Shown here one piece after another: positions 9,421 to 18,548 of a stretch of DNA of 64,000 nt. Source of the DNA: an uncultured Lactobacillus sp. (GTDB taxonomy: Bacteria > Bacillota > Bacilli > Lactobacillales > Lactobacillaceae); NCBI GenBank assembly GCA_948500755.1, contig CAOOYH010000004.1, forward strand, positions 1-64,000. Reading direction: 5' to 3'. A program made the translations under genes and the position numbers. The notes under the pieces are model-generated. The model did not search any database. It was not told the DNA's origin and saw only the letters and a list, made by a program, of their open reading frames with translations. The first letter of the stretch is position 1. The number at the start of each line of letters is the position of its first letter.

Positions 9421-9639
9421 ATGGCAGACGAAATTATTAAGACTGCATTGTTGGACCGTCACATGAAGGAAGTATTTGACTGGAGTGATTCAGATATGCC
9501 AGTTAGAGATGCCCTTTGGGACTACTTCATGGAAAAGAATGGTAGAGATACCATGAAGACGGAGGAAGATATGCTTCCGTTCTTAAAAGACTCTGACGAT
9601 AAAATCGAAGCCTTCGTTGACGAAAATCTTAAGAAGTAA
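9421..9639 (+). CDS. Hypothetical acidic protein, 72 aa
   Basis: I do not recognise a family. It is small, acidic and probably helical (MADEIIKTALLDRHMKEVFD at the start), with no signal peptide or membrane segment. The strong ribosome binding site, exact -10 element and codon use like the ribosomal genes suggest it is well expressed. It is monocistronic, with hairpins downstream. Confidence 0.8.
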   Translation: MADEIIKTALLDRHMKEVFDWSDSDMPVRDALWDYFMEKNGRDTMKTEEDMLPFLKDSDDKIEAFVDENLKK

Positions 9640-9670
9640 ATCCGACTAATAAACAATGTTCTACGCACCG

Positions 9671-9723
9671 TGGTCACGCATTTTTGACCACCAAGACAGC
9701 TACTCTCCGGTAGCTGTTTTTTT
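9671..9723 (+). terminator. Double hairpin terminator
   Basis: A weak hairpin (TGGTC...GACCA) is followed by a strong one, ACAGCTAC-TCTCCG-GTAGCTGT, with a T run. Confidence 0.85.
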
Positions 9724-9750
9724 GTAGATTGAATTTGTTTTTGTTATACT
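9722..9750 (+). promoter_or_regulatory. Putative promoter of the gluconate kinase-like gene
   Basis: TTGTAG and TATACT are separated by 17 bp, with the -35 overlapping the T run of the preceding terminator. Confidence 0.5.
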
Positions 9751-9784
9751 CGTAAAACAAATGTAAGAAAGAAGCCTGCCAAAA

Positions 9785-11272
9785 GTGAAATATATAATTG
9801 GAATTGATGTTGGGACAACCGCAACTAAGGGTGTGCTTTATGATGAAAATGGCCAAAAAGTTGCCAGTGCCCAAAGAGGATATCCTTTGATTCAAGAAAA
9901 GATGGATCAAGCTGAAGAAGATCCTAAGTTAATATTTGATGCCGTTCAGGACGTAATTTTTTCTTTATCACAAAAGAGAAAGATTACGGCAATTTCTTGG
10001 TCGAGTCAAATGCATAGTTTAATTGGACTTGATGAGAATAAGGAATTACTGACTAATAGTCTTACCTGGGCTGATAACCGTGCTAAAAATGTGGTAAAAA
10101 AGGCTAAAGCAGACGGCTTAGCACAGAAAATTTACCAACAAACAGGGATGCCTATTCACCCAATGGCACCAGTTTATAAGCTGTTTTGGCTTAAACAAGA
10201 AAAGCCTAAAATTTTTTCTAGAGTAAAATATTGGTTAGGAATCAAAGAATACTTGATTTATCGCTTAACCGGGAAACTAGTCGAAGATTTATCGATGGCT
10301 GCAGGTACCGGGCTTTTAAATTTAAAAACTTTAACTTGGGATCAGGAGTTGCTTTCGCAAGTAGGAATTACTGAGAAAGTTCTTCCTAAATTAGTAAAAA
10401 GTAGTGATATTGTAGGATCAGTTAAAGAAGAATATCGTCAAAAACTTGATTTAGATGAAAATACCAAAGTAATTGCTGGTGCTAGTGATGGCTACTTGTC
10501 AACAATTGGTGTGGGTGCGATTGATGAGGCCGATTTTGCGATGAATGTTGGGACTTCGGGGGGTGTGAGATGCTTAGCAAAAAAGAGCATAATTGATAAA
10601 AAGGCGCAATTTTTCTGTTATCCAGCAGATCAAGGTTATTTGATTGGCGGACCGGTAAATAATGGTGGGATTGTTTTTGAATGGGCACGGAAAGTGTTAC
10701 TTGGTCCTAATGAAAGTGCAGAAGATTTTTTGACGTTAGCACAAAGTGCACCCGTTGGAAGTAGGGGCTTAATTTTTCATCCTTATTTGGGCGGGGAAAG
10801 AGCGCCGATTTGGGATGCGAATGCTCGTGGATCGTTTGTGGGATTAACCAGAAGTCATACTAAGGCCGAGATGGCCAGAAGTGTAATTGAGGGGATAATT
10901 TTTAACCTGTATGATGCGTCGCACGCAATTATTCAAAGTGCTGGCAAGCCCCACGCAATCCGAATCACTGGTGGTTTTGTGCAGAGTGATTTTGTTCGGC
11001 AAATGCTAGCTGATGTGTATAATTTACCAATTATTGCAATGAAAAATAGTGAGGGTGGTACGCTGGCAGCGATGTTTTTAGGAAAGCAAGCGTTAGGACT
11101 CAGTCCAGATCTAAGTGGAATTCGAAAATTTACAAGTGAAGAGAAAGTTTACTTTCCTAATCCAGAAAATGTGGTGCGTTATCAAAAAATTCTGCCTGTT
11201 TATCGTGAAATTGAAAATGATTTAGCTAAATCATATGAAAAATTAGCCTATCTTCAAAATAAGCTGCAATAA
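9785..11272 (+). CDS. gntK: FGGY-family sugar kinase, probably gluconate kinase
   Basis: Carbohydrate kinase with the FGGY fold. The N-terminal phosphate loop GIDVGTTATKG is at residues 5-15, and the C-terminal ATP-site stretch is IRITGGFVQSDFVRQM. Overall it resembles Firmicutes gluconokinases (gluconate to 6-phosphogluconate, feeding the pentose phosphate route), but xylulokinase-type specificity cannot be excluded. The start is GTG. No gluconate permease is adjacent; the convergent neighbour is a DXS-like enzyme. Confidence 0.8.
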   Translation: MKYIIGIDVGTTATKGVLYDENGQKVASAQRGYPLIQEKMDQAEEDPKLIFDAVQDVIFSLSQKRKITAISWSSQMHSLIGLDENKELLTNSLTWADNRAKNVVKKAKADGLAQKIYQQTGMPIHPMAPVYKLFWLKQEKPKIFSRVKYWLGIKEYLIYRLTGKLVEDLSMAAGTGLLNLKTLTWDQELLSQVGITEKVLPKLVKSSDIVGSVKEEYRQKLDLDENTKVIAGASDGYLSTIGVGAIDEADFAMNVGTSGGVRCLAKKSIIDKKAQFFCYPADQGYLIGGPVNNGGIVFEWARKVLLGPNESAEDFLTLAQSAPVGSRGLIFHPYLGGERAPIWDANARGSFVGLTRSHTKAEMARSVIEGIIFNLYDASHAIIQSAGKPHAIRITGGFVQSDFVRQMLADVYNLPIIAMKNSEGGTLAAMFLGKQALGLSPDLSGIRKFTSEEKVYFPNPENVVRYQKILPVYREIENDLAKSYEKLAYLQNKLQ

Positions 11273-11304
11273 AAAAGGCGGTCCATATCGGACTGCCTTT
11301 TTTG
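11271..11304. terminator. Shared terminator of convergent genes
   Basis: GGCGGTCC-ATATC-GGACTGCC with an A run before and a T run after, usable from both strands. Confidence 0.9.
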
Positions 11305-11314
11305 TGACTTTTAG

Positions 11315-13057
11315 TTAAGCATTTTTAACGTCTTCGACAATTTGATCAACTGTCATTCGATTGTCTTTCAAAATTTGTTTTAGTGGAACTTGATCAGTGT
11401 AAACGCGCTTTTGACCGTAGTTCAAAATCTTGACATCTTTATCTCCAAGATAAGAAGCAACCTTTTCGCCAAAACCACCATCAAGAAGGTTATCTTCTAA
11501 GGTAATGATAACCTTGTTTTCATTAGCCAGTTTATCAAGAGTATCTTTGTCGAGAATATTTGCAGAAACTGGGTTAACTAAGCTTGCACCAAGTTTATCG
11601 GCAACTTTTTCGCCCAGCATGGAATACATGTCGCCAAGAGCTAAGAGTGCGACATCTTTACCTGGTTTAATGTCATATTTGATTTCGGAGTAATCATGGC
11701 TGAATTCTTGGCCTTCAGGGACACGCTTAGTAGGCATTTTAATGGCAACGGGATGCTTTCTTTGCTTGATTGCCCATTCCATCATGGCCTTTTCTTCAGC
11801 TAAAGTGGTTGGGGCAAGGTAAATCCAGTTTGGCAAGTTGGAAACCATTACTTGATCAAAAATACCTAAGTGAGTCTTGCTAGTACCAGACATTCCGCCC
11901 TCGGCGACCATCATCACTACTGGTAAATCGTTAGCGGCAACATCGTGTGATAACTGATCAAATGCACGTTGCAAGAAAGTAGAATTTTCAAATAAAACTG
12001 GAATTGCGCCTTCTTTAGTCATTCCTGCAGCAAAAGCAACTGATTCTTGTTCAGCGATTCCCACATCGTGGTAGTTTGCTGGATATTTTTCTTTGATTTC
12101 ATCAAGACCGAAGACACCCGGAATTGCGGCATTGATTGCCATAATCTTATCACCGTCTTCAATATGTTCTTTCATCACGTCCATAGCAACTGAATTTGCG
12201 GTGGGACCTTCAGGCATTGGAACGGTAGTCTTATCAGTCTTAAGGTCAAAAGGCATTACCCAGTGGTGCGCTTCTTCGTTGTCGATAGCTGGTTGATAGC
12301 CTTTACCTTTTAAAGTATTGATGTGAAGTAAAATTGGGTGATCTACATCTTTAACTGCTTCAAATGCCTTAATCATTGATTCAATATCATTTCCATCGGC
12401 AACATAGCGGTAATCAAAGCCCATTTCTGTAAATGGGTTTTCTTTAGTTTCACCATTGGAATCACGAAGTTTCTTTAAAGCTGTGACTAAGCCACCGACG
12501 TTATCATCAATTGACATTTGGTTGTCGTTGACAACAACGACTAAGTTGTGAGGTTCAATTGCGGCATTATTAAGGCCTTCATAAGCAAGACCACCAGTCA
12601 TTGAGCCATCTCCAATTAAAGCCATAATGTTTTCATGATTGCCCATTAAATCACGTGCCTTAGCCATTCCTGTTGCCAGGGCAATTGAAGTTGAAGTATG
12701 GCCGACTGCGTAGTAGTCATATGGACTTTCATCAGGATTGGTATAAGGAGTTACATCGTGGTAGTGATCTGGATCAAGCCAAGCAAGAGCACGACCAGTG
12801 AGCATTTTGTGAGGGTAGGTTTGGTGAGAAACGTCCCAGACAATCTTGTCCTTTGGTGCGTCGAAAACATAGTGGTAAGCAATCGTAGCTTCTACAATTC
12901 CCAAATCTGGACCTAAGTGACCACCTTCGGCTGCATCTTTTTCTAGGATTAAGGTTCTGATTTCTTCAGCTAATTTTTGCATTTGCTTAATGTCGAGCTT
13001 CTTTAGATCAGCTGGAGAAGAAATTTGATTTAATAAATATTCTGGATATTTATTCAT
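11315..13057 (-). CDS. 1-deoxy-D-xylulose-5-phosphate synthase-like thiamine-diphosphate enzyme
   Basis: Three-domain TPP enzyme of the transketolase/DXS group. Visible are EGGHLGPDLGIVE (His47), WDVSHQTYPHKMLTGR, the cofactor motif GDGSMTGG beginning at residue 149, and the pyrimidine-domain stretch HDVGIAEQESVAFAAGM. It is 580 residues, shorter than canonical DXS (~620-640), and the loop after LTGR (normally RQ-x-GGLSGF) is replaced by ALAWLDPDHYHDVTPY. Lactobacilli make isoprenoids by the mevalonate route and no other MEP gene is seen here, so the substrate is open. The start has a weak ribosome binding site. Confidence 0.8.
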   Translation of the reverse strand: MNKYPEYLLNQISSPADLKKLDIKQMQKLAEEIRTLILEKDAAEGGHLGPDLGIVEATIAYHYVFDAPKDKIVWDVSHQTYPHKMLTGRALAWLDPDHYHDVTPYTNPDESPYDYYAVGHTSTSIALATGMAKARDLMGNHENIMALIGDGSMTGGLAYEGLNNAAIEPHNLVVVVNDNQMSIDDNVGGLVTALKKLRDSNGETKENPFTEMGFDYRYVADGNDIESMIKAFEAVKDVDHPILLHINTLKGKGYQPAIDNEEAHHWVMPFDLKTDKTTVPMPEGPTANSVAMDVMKEHIEDGDKIMAINAAIPGVFGLDEIKEKYPANYHDVGIAEQESVAFAAGMTKEGAIPVLFENSTFLQRAFDQLSHDVAANDLPVVMMVAEGGMSGTSKTHLGIFDQVMVSNLPNWIYLAPTTLAEEKAMMEWAIKQRKHPVAIKMPTKRVPEGQEFSHDYSEIKYDIKPGKDVALLALGDMYSMLGEKVADKLGASLVNPVSANILDKDTLDKLANENKVIITLEDNLLDGGFGEKVASYLGDKDVKILNYGQKRVYTDQVPLKQILKDNRMTVDQIVEDVKNA

Positions 13058-13189
13058 ATTTTTCGCCTCTTATAAATAATTAACTAGAGTTATTGTAGTC
13101 GAAAATCATGAAAGTTACTAATAATTTGTTAGTATATTTTAGAATAAGTAAAACGCATAATGAAAATAGCAAAATAGGATAGAGAAATT

Positions 13190-14000
13190 ATGATGAAGAT
13201 AAGTGAAGCGTTGAAGAAGGAAAGAGTTAAGAGAAATCTTTTGCAGAAAGATATGATTCGCGGGTTGAAAATTTCAAAATCGCATTACTCGTTAATTGAA
13301 AAAGGAGTTCATCGAATTTATGCAGATGACTTGATGAAGATGTTGGCAAATAATAAGATTGATTATTCCAGTTTCTTTGATGAGATCGCAAACGATTATG
13401 GGTATGAAGATGATGTAAAGAAATTAACTCATGAATTAGATTTAGCTTTTTACAAACGAGATTTAAAGAAAACTAGAGAAATTAAAAAGAAGATTGCAGA
13501 AAGTGATACCCCAATAGAGTTGAAGTATCATGCGGATTTGGTAGAAGCAGAATTAGCTAATAGTAAAGTGGGCTACTAAAATTTGTAAGAAGATAAATGA
13601 GGAAATCTTTTGTGTTGATAATTGGACGCAGAGTAGGGATGCTTTAAGATTATTTGGTAATTCGATGAAATATCTAGATAGCGACATAAGAGATATCTTG
13701 ATGGAGTCAGTTTTACAAAGATATCAAAAGATTCAAAGTTTTGAAAAAGAAGAACAAATTCGAATAATCGAAATAAGTTTGAATTATTTGTTTAATTATG
13801 ATAAACGTGTCCAAAATAACAATACAAAGCTAATATTTGAAATGATAAAAGCACTTCCGCCCATTCCTGATTTTACTTCCTATAAATTAGTGGGGACGTA
13901 TTTTAAAGCTAGATTTGATGGAAATCTTGATAAAATGCACACTATTAAAAATGCTTTGAAGTTTTCTGGTTATGAAAATATGAGTGAAAAGATGGATTAG
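13190..14000 (+). pseudogene. Rgg/MutR-family regulator, frameshifted
   Basis: The first part (13190-13579) encodes an XRE-type helix-turn-helix (MKISEALKKERVKRNLLQKD...) and the start of the helical repeat domain. The frame then ends at 13579. The rest continues one frame over, with NWTQSRDALRLFGNS, and aligns well with the intact Rgg at 43803 (NDWVNDNEALIIFGNS). A one-base gain near the GGG at 13570-13572 would explain the break. It stands upstream of a broken permease gene, the same arrangement as the other Rgg loci in this window. A sequencing error is possible but the neighbour is broken too. Confidence 0.8.
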
Positions 14001-14015
14001 TTTCCTGTAGGAAAC
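14001..14015. promoter_or_regulatory. Near-perfect palindrome after the broken Rgg gene
   Basis: TTTCCT-GT-AGGAAA directly after the regulator stop and ahead of the permease gene. It has no T run, so an operator is likelier than a terminator. Confidence 0.35.
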
Positions 14016-14082
14016 TTAGATAACAAAGTAGAAGTAATGATTAAAATGAAGTTTAGAAGGCAATAAAAAGGAGGATTAATAC

Positions 14083-15165
14083 ATGAAACGTAAAAATATC
14101 TTCATAGTTAGTATCATTACAATCATTTTAGTTGCGTTTTTAAATGTTTTGGCTGTTTACACGGTTTCAAACGGAATCAGCTATTGGGAAGGCTATTCAG
14201 CTTTAAATAAATTGCGCAAGCAAAAGGTCTATTTGGGTAATGATCAAATTACGGATAATCAAGATAGGTTGATTACTAAAAGCAAAGTCAACAATACTAA
14301 AGCTAAGGCCATTCTTAATTATTTAGATAAGAATTACGATTACGCAATTTCGTGGGATGCAAGTAATGACAGCCGCGTTAATGCCATGGTAATGGACCAA
14401 AAATCGCTAAAAATGTATCCCATTAAAGTAGCTCAAGGTCAAAAATTGAAGGCAAGAGACTAACACCGAAATAAAGTTATTCCGGTGTTAGTTGGAAGTA
14501 AGTTGGCCAAAAAATATCCTTTGCATCATCAATTTACTTATCGTGATGGCTCTACAGGAAAACGTCAATCTTACCAAGTAGCTGGAATTCTAACTGCTTC
14601 TTCAAGCATCCCTTCACCATACCTGTTTCAAAATCAAAACTACTTGGATAATACCATCATCATTCCACTCACTACATACACTAGAGCTCATATTAATTTA
14701 TCCCAAGTAGCAAATGGTGTCCAAAACTTGTTAATTTTCAATACTAATCAAACTCAAATTTCTAACTTAGAAAAATTCTTTAAATCTCAAAACCTAAATG
14801 TGAAGTTTTATACTGTTCAAAGCAGCATTAATCAAGAAGCGCGCATTGTTAAATCAGCACTTATCAAGCTTGCTGTGGGCATAATTATCTTGTTAATTGT
14901 GATTGCTTTCTTAATTAGATACTTAATAAGAAAAGATACCCAATTGCAACTTAAGAAATTTATTACTAGTTTAATTGGGTTCGGACTTCTTTTAGGGATT
15001 CTAATTGAATTAGTACTTGGATTTTCACTACCAATGCTCTCATTAGCTGGAATTCCAAAATGGACGAGTTTAAATATCATCCTTTCTATTTTGAGCATTA
15101 TGTTGATTAATCTGCTTTTAGCCATTATAATTATCATTTTTCAAAGGAATAATCTTCAAAAGTAA
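14083..15165 (+). pseudogene. MacB/FtsX-like ABC permease interrupted by an in-frame stop
   Basis: One frame covers 14083-15165 with a single TAA at 14461-14463; reading through gives ARD*HRNKVIPVLVGSKLAKKYP, which is normal permease sequence on both sides. The whole has an N-terminal membrane segment (residues ~5-28), a ~240-residue extracellular domain and three C-terminal membrane segments, the topology of FtsX/MacB permeases. AAGGAGG precedes the ATG. There is no ATPase partner gene next to it. The second half could in principle restart at GTG 14485. Confidence 0.8.
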
Positions 15166-15200
15166 TAATAGTAGTAAAGAGGATTACTTGTCTGCTACAA

Positions 15201-15229
15201 TTGCGTTGAGGTCAATTTCCTGTTAAAAT
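15201..15229 (+). promoter_or_regulatory. Putative rpmG-secE promoter
   Basis: TTGCGT and TAAAAT are separated by 17 bp, 24 bp upstream of the rpmG start. Confidence 0.6.
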
Positions 15230-15252
15230 ATCTAAAGTTTGGAAGTGAGATT

Positions 15253-15402
15253 ATGGCAGTGAAAAAAGCAGCTTTAGCCTGCACAGTATGTGGTTCACGT
15301 AACTACTCAATCGCCGCAAGTAAGAATCGAACTCAGCGTCTTGAACTGAAGAAATTTTGTAAGCATTGCGGTAAAATGACTTTACACAAAGAAACGAGGT
15401 AA
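15253..15402 (+). CDS. rpmG: 50S ribosomal protein L33
   Basis: 49-residue zinc-type L33: MAVKKAALACTVCGSRNY at the start, with two CxxC pairs (Cys10/13 and Cys36/39). GGAAGTGAG precedes the ATG. It is directly followed by secE, as in other Firmicutes. Confidence 0.95.
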   Translation: MAVKKAALACTVCGSRNYSIAASKNRTQRLELKKFCKHCGKMTLHKETR

Positions 15403-15410
15403 TTGAAAGA

Positions 15411-15581
15411 ATGTTCAAGTTTTTAAAGAGCGTTGTCCAAGAAATGAAAGAAGTAACTTGGCCAACTGCTAAGCAAAACCGTCATGATACTGGTGTCGTT
15501 ATTACCTCATCCGTATTGTTTGCAATTTACTTAGGTGCACTTGATTGGGCATTTAGTGCATTAACTCAAGTAGTTATGTAG
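15411..15581 (+). CDS. secE: Preprotein translocase subunit SecE
   Basis: 56-residue single-span SecE, part of the SecYEG channel. The signature VVQEMKEVTWPTAKQ is present, followed by one membrane segment (about residues 28-50). It starts 8 bp after rpmG and precedes nusG. Confidence 0.95.
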   Translation: MFKFLKSVVQEMKEVTWPTAKQNRHDTGVVITSSVLFAIYLGALDWAFSALTQVVM

Positions 15582-15614
15582 CTGTAAATAATAGAATTTA
15601 AAGTGGCCATATGG

Positions 15615-15660
15615 TATAATAAAGTCACTTAAAAAAAGACCTCGCACAGAGGCTTTTTTG
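15615..15660 (+). promoter_or_regulatory. nusG leader: -10 element followed by a terminator hairpin
   Basis: TATAAT at 15615-15620 is followed within ~20 bp by the hairpin GACCTC-GCACA-GAGG(C) and a T run. A transcript beginning here would meet the terminator at once, so either it ends rpmG-secE transcription or it attenuates nusG. Confidence 0.6.
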
Positions 15661-15686
15661 TTTGCAAAAATTTAAGGAGAAACATC

Positions 15687-16244
15687 ATGGTAGAAACATC
15701 AAAGAAACAATGGTATGTACTTCATACTTACTCTGGTTATGAAGATAAGGTTAAATCAGACTTGCTTTCACGTGCACAAAGTATGGGGATGCAAGATTAC
15801 ATTTTCCGTGTAATGGTTCCTGAAGAATCAAAGGTAGAAACTGTTCGTGGTAAGAAGCAAGACGTTGAAGAAAAGATTTTTCCAGGATACGTTTTAGTGG
15901 AAATGGTAATGACTGACGAAAGTTGGTTTATCGTAAGAAACACTCCAAACGTAACTGGATTCGTTGGTTCACACGGGGGAGGTTCTAAGCCATCTCCACT
16001 TCTTCCAGAAGAAGTAGAGCGTCTTCTTAAGAATCAAGGTGCCCCTGCTAAGCAACAACCTGATGTTGATTTTGAATTGGGTGAAGAAGTAACTATCACT
16101 GAAGGTGCATTTAACGGCATGGTTGGTAAGATTACTGACATTCAACCTGATAAGTACAAGTTATACGTTTCGGTAGATATGTTTGGTCGTGCAACTACTG
16201 CTGAACTTGACTATGACCAAGTAAAGAAGTTTGATGAAAACTAA
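15687..16244 (+). CDS. nusG: Transcription termination/antitermination factor NusG
   Basis: 185 residues. N-terminal NGN domain (KQWYVLHTYSGYEDKV, FPGYVLVEM) and C-terminal KOW domain (GEEVTITEGAFNGMVGKI). It binds RNA polymerase and modulates pausing and termination. AAGGAGA precedes the ATG. Confidence 0.97.
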   Translation: MVETSKKQWYVLHTYSGYEDKVKSDLLSRAQSMGMQDYIFRVMVPEESKVETVRGKKQDVEEKIFPGYVLVEMVMTDESWFIVRNTPNVTGFVGSHGGGSKPSPLLPEEVERLLKNQGAPAKQQPDVDFELGEEVTITEGAFNGMVGKITDIQPDKYKLYVSVDMFGRATTAELDYDQVKKFDEN

Positions 16245-16372
16245 TTCAAAAATAATGTTGTAATTACATAGAAACGATGGTAACATACTAAAAGTACGTT
16301 TTATCATTGTGGGAGGAGAAGTAGGTAAATTCTCCATTTTAACCGCATCACGGAATCAAGGAGGTTTTGACC

Positions 16373-16798
16373 GTGGCAAAGAAAGTTATTAACGTAGTTA
16401 AGTTACAAATTCCAGCTGGTGCTGCAACCCCTGCACCTCCAGTTGGTCCTGCTTTGGGTCAAGCTGGTATTAACATTGTAGGTTTCACTAAGGACTTCAA
16501 TGCTAGAACCGCTGACCAAAAGGGTATGATTATTCCTGTAGTCATCACTGTATATGAAGATCGTTCATTCGAATTCATTACTAAGACTCCACCAGCACCA
16601 GTATTGCTTAAGCAAGCTGCTAAGATCCAAAAGGCTTCTGGTGAACCTAATACCAAGAAGGTTGGTAAGGTAACCAAGGATCAAGTCAAGGAAATTGCCG
16701 AGACTAAGATGAAAGACCTTAACGCTGCTGATATCGAAGCTGCTATGCGCATGGTTGAAGGTACCGCTAGAAGTATGGGTATCGAAGTCGAAGACTAA
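16373..16798 (+). CDS. rplK: 50S ribosomal protein L11
   Basis: 141 residues from GTG 16373 (MAKKVINVVKLQIPAG), the standard L11 length. The upstream in-frame TTG at 16367 is too close to the AAGGAGG at 16358-16364 to be the start. L11 forms the GTPase-associated centre with 23S rRNA. About 130 nt of leader precede it, and rplA follows. Confidence 0.96.
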   Translation: MAKKVINVVKLQIPAGAATPAPPVGPALGQAGINIVGFTKDFNARTADQKGMIIPVVITVYEDRSFEFITKTPPAPVLLKQAAKIQKASGEPNTKKVGKVTKDQVKEIAETKMKDLNAADIEAAMRMVEGTARSMGIEVED

Positions 16799-16876
16799 TC
16801 CTGTTATTTTAGGTAACTATTAGGTGGGAGAGCTTAGAGAAGGCTCGTTTGACCACATTATCAAGGAGGAAATCAC

Positions 16877-17569
16877 ATGCCAAAGCATGGTAAGAAATAT
16901 TTAGAAGCTGCTAAAAAAGTAGATCCAAATAAGTTGTACTCAGTTGAAGAAGCTATGAAGCTTGTTAAGGAAACTTCATACGCAAACTTTGATGCTTCAG
17001 TTGAAGTATCATACAACTTAAGTGTTGACCCTAAGCAAGCTGACCAACAAATTCGTGGTTCACTTGTTTTACCTAACGGTACTGGTAAGACCCAAAAGGT
17101 TATCGTTTTTGCTGAAGGTCCACAAGCTGAACAAGCTAAGGCAGCAGGTGCTGACGAAGTTGGTTCAGACGAATTGGTAGAAAAGGTTCAAAACGGTTAT
17201 TTGGACTTTGACGTTGTTGTTGCAACCCCTATGATGATGGCTAAGGTTGGTCGTTTAGGTCGTATTCTTGGACCTAAGGGCTTGATGCCAAACCCTAAGA
17301 CTGGTACTGTAACCATGGACATCGAAAAGGCTGTTAAGAACGTTAAGGCTGGTCAAGTTGAATACCGTGTTGACCGTCAAGCAGCTATCCATACCGCTAT
17401 CGGTAAGGTATCATTCACTGATGAACAATTAACTGAAAACTTTGACGCTTTACGTGACGTAATTTTACGTGCACGTCCTGCATCAGCTAAGGGTCAATAC
17501 ATTAAGAGTGTTGCAGTTGCTGCAACCTTTGGCCCAGGGATCAAGCTTGATCCATTAAACTTAGTTTAA
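16877..17569 (+). CDS. rplA: 50S ribosomal protein L1
   Basis: 230 residues with the usual N-terminus PKHGKKYLEAAKKVD and the signature GPKGLMPNPKTGTV. It binds 23S rRNA in the stalk region and in many bacteria represses its own mRNA. AAGGAGG precedes the ATG. Confidence 0.97.
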   Translation: MPKHGKKYLEAAKKVDPNKLYSVEEAMKLVKETSYANFDASVEVSYNLSVDPKQADQQIRGSLVLPNGTGKTQKVIVFAEGPQAEQAKAAGADEVGSDELVEKVQNGYLDFDVVVATPMMMAKVGRLGRILGPKGLMPNPKTGTVTMDIEKAVKNVKAGQVEYRVDRQAAIHTAIGKVSFTDEQLTENFDALRDVILRARPASAKGQYIKSVAVAATFGPGIKLDPLNLV

Positions 17570-17590
17570 TTTTTAAAATTAGACGTATAA

Positions 17591-17622
17591 AGCGCCTCGC
17601 AGTGTTGCGGGGTGCTTTTTTT
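17591..17622 (+). terminator. Terminator after rplA
   Basis: AGCGCCTCGCA and TGCGGGGTGCT pair around a short loop, followed by a T run. Confidence 0.9.
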
Positions 17623-17675
17623 CTGTGTTATCATTAATTGATTTATTGAACACAATACATGTAAGGGGAAACTTC

Positions 17676-18548
17676 ATGCCTAAAAAAGTTGTAAGCAAGT
17701 TGCTTGCTTTATTATTCTTAATTTTGTTTTTTGTAGTGGGATGTGCGAATAATAGCTCAAAAATCACTATTGTTGGATCTAGTGCTATGCAGCTCTTAGC
17801 TGAGCAAGCAGGGAATGACTATCGTTTGTCACATCCTAATAGCAATATTGTTGTTCAAGGTGGAGGATCAGGTACAGGGCTTAGTCAAGTCCAAGCTGGT
17901 GCAGTTCAAATTGGAACATCGGATGTTTATGCAGAAACTCAGAATGGGATTAATGCTAAAAAGCTGCAAGATCATTTGATTGCAGTGGTAGGAATAGTGC
18001 CAATCGTTAATAAAGATGTCGGTATCAAAAATTTAACTAAAGCACAATTGCGTGATATTTTTACCGGAAAAGTTACTAACTGGAAAGAAGTTGGTGGTAA
18101 AAACGAAGCCATTACTGTCATCAATCGATCAAAAGGTAGTGGTACGCGCAAGAGTTTTGAAGATCTTATTTTAGACAACAAAAAAGCTATCCGTTCACAA
18201 GAACAAGATTCAAATGGTACTGTAAAAAAGATCGTTAATTCAACACCAGGTACTATCAGCTACATTTCTTTCCCATATGCAAACGACAAGCATATTCAAA
18301 AAATTAGTATCGATCATGTTCAGCCAACTAATAAAAATATCACTACTAATAAGTGGCAACTTTGGTCATATGAGCATATGTATACTAAAAAGAACCCAGA
18401 TAAGAAAACACGTGCCTTTATTAAATATATGCTAGGCAATAAAGTTCAAAAAGACTTAATTCCTAAAATTGGATATTTGAGTATTAATGACATGAAAGTT
18501 ATTAGAAATAGTCAAAATAAAGTAACGAAAATAGGTAACAGCCGATGA
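17676..18548 (+). CDS. pstS: Phosphate-binding lipoprotein PstS
   Basis: Substrate-binding protein of the high-affinity phosphate ABC transporter. I take ATG 17676, which has AAGGGGAA upstream and begins a clear lipoprotein signal: a hydrophobic core then VVGC with the lipidated Cys23. The mature part has ITIVGSSAM and the phosphate-site stretch NRSKGSGTRKSFE. The stop overlaps the pstC start by 4 bp (ATGA). Confidence 0.93.
   Translation: MPKKVVSKLLALLFLILFFVVGCANNSSKITIVGSSAMQLLAEQAGNDYRLSHPNSNIVVQGGGSGTGLSQVQAGAVQIGTSDVYAETQNGINAKKLQDHLIAVVGIVPIVNKDVGIKNLTKAQLRDIFTGKVTNWKEVGGKNEAITVINRSKGSGTRKSFEDLILDNKKAIRSQEQDSNGTVKKIVNSTPGTISYISFPYANDKHIQKISIDHVQPTNKNITTNKWQLWSYEHMYTKKNPDKKTRAFIKYMLGNKVQKDLIPKIGYLSINDMKVIRNSQNKVTKIGNSR

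Noticed and set aside
14038..14067. Nine-codon ORF before the broken permease as a signal peptide
   Set aside because: MIKMKFRRQ is basic rather than hydrophobic and has no good ribosome binding site.
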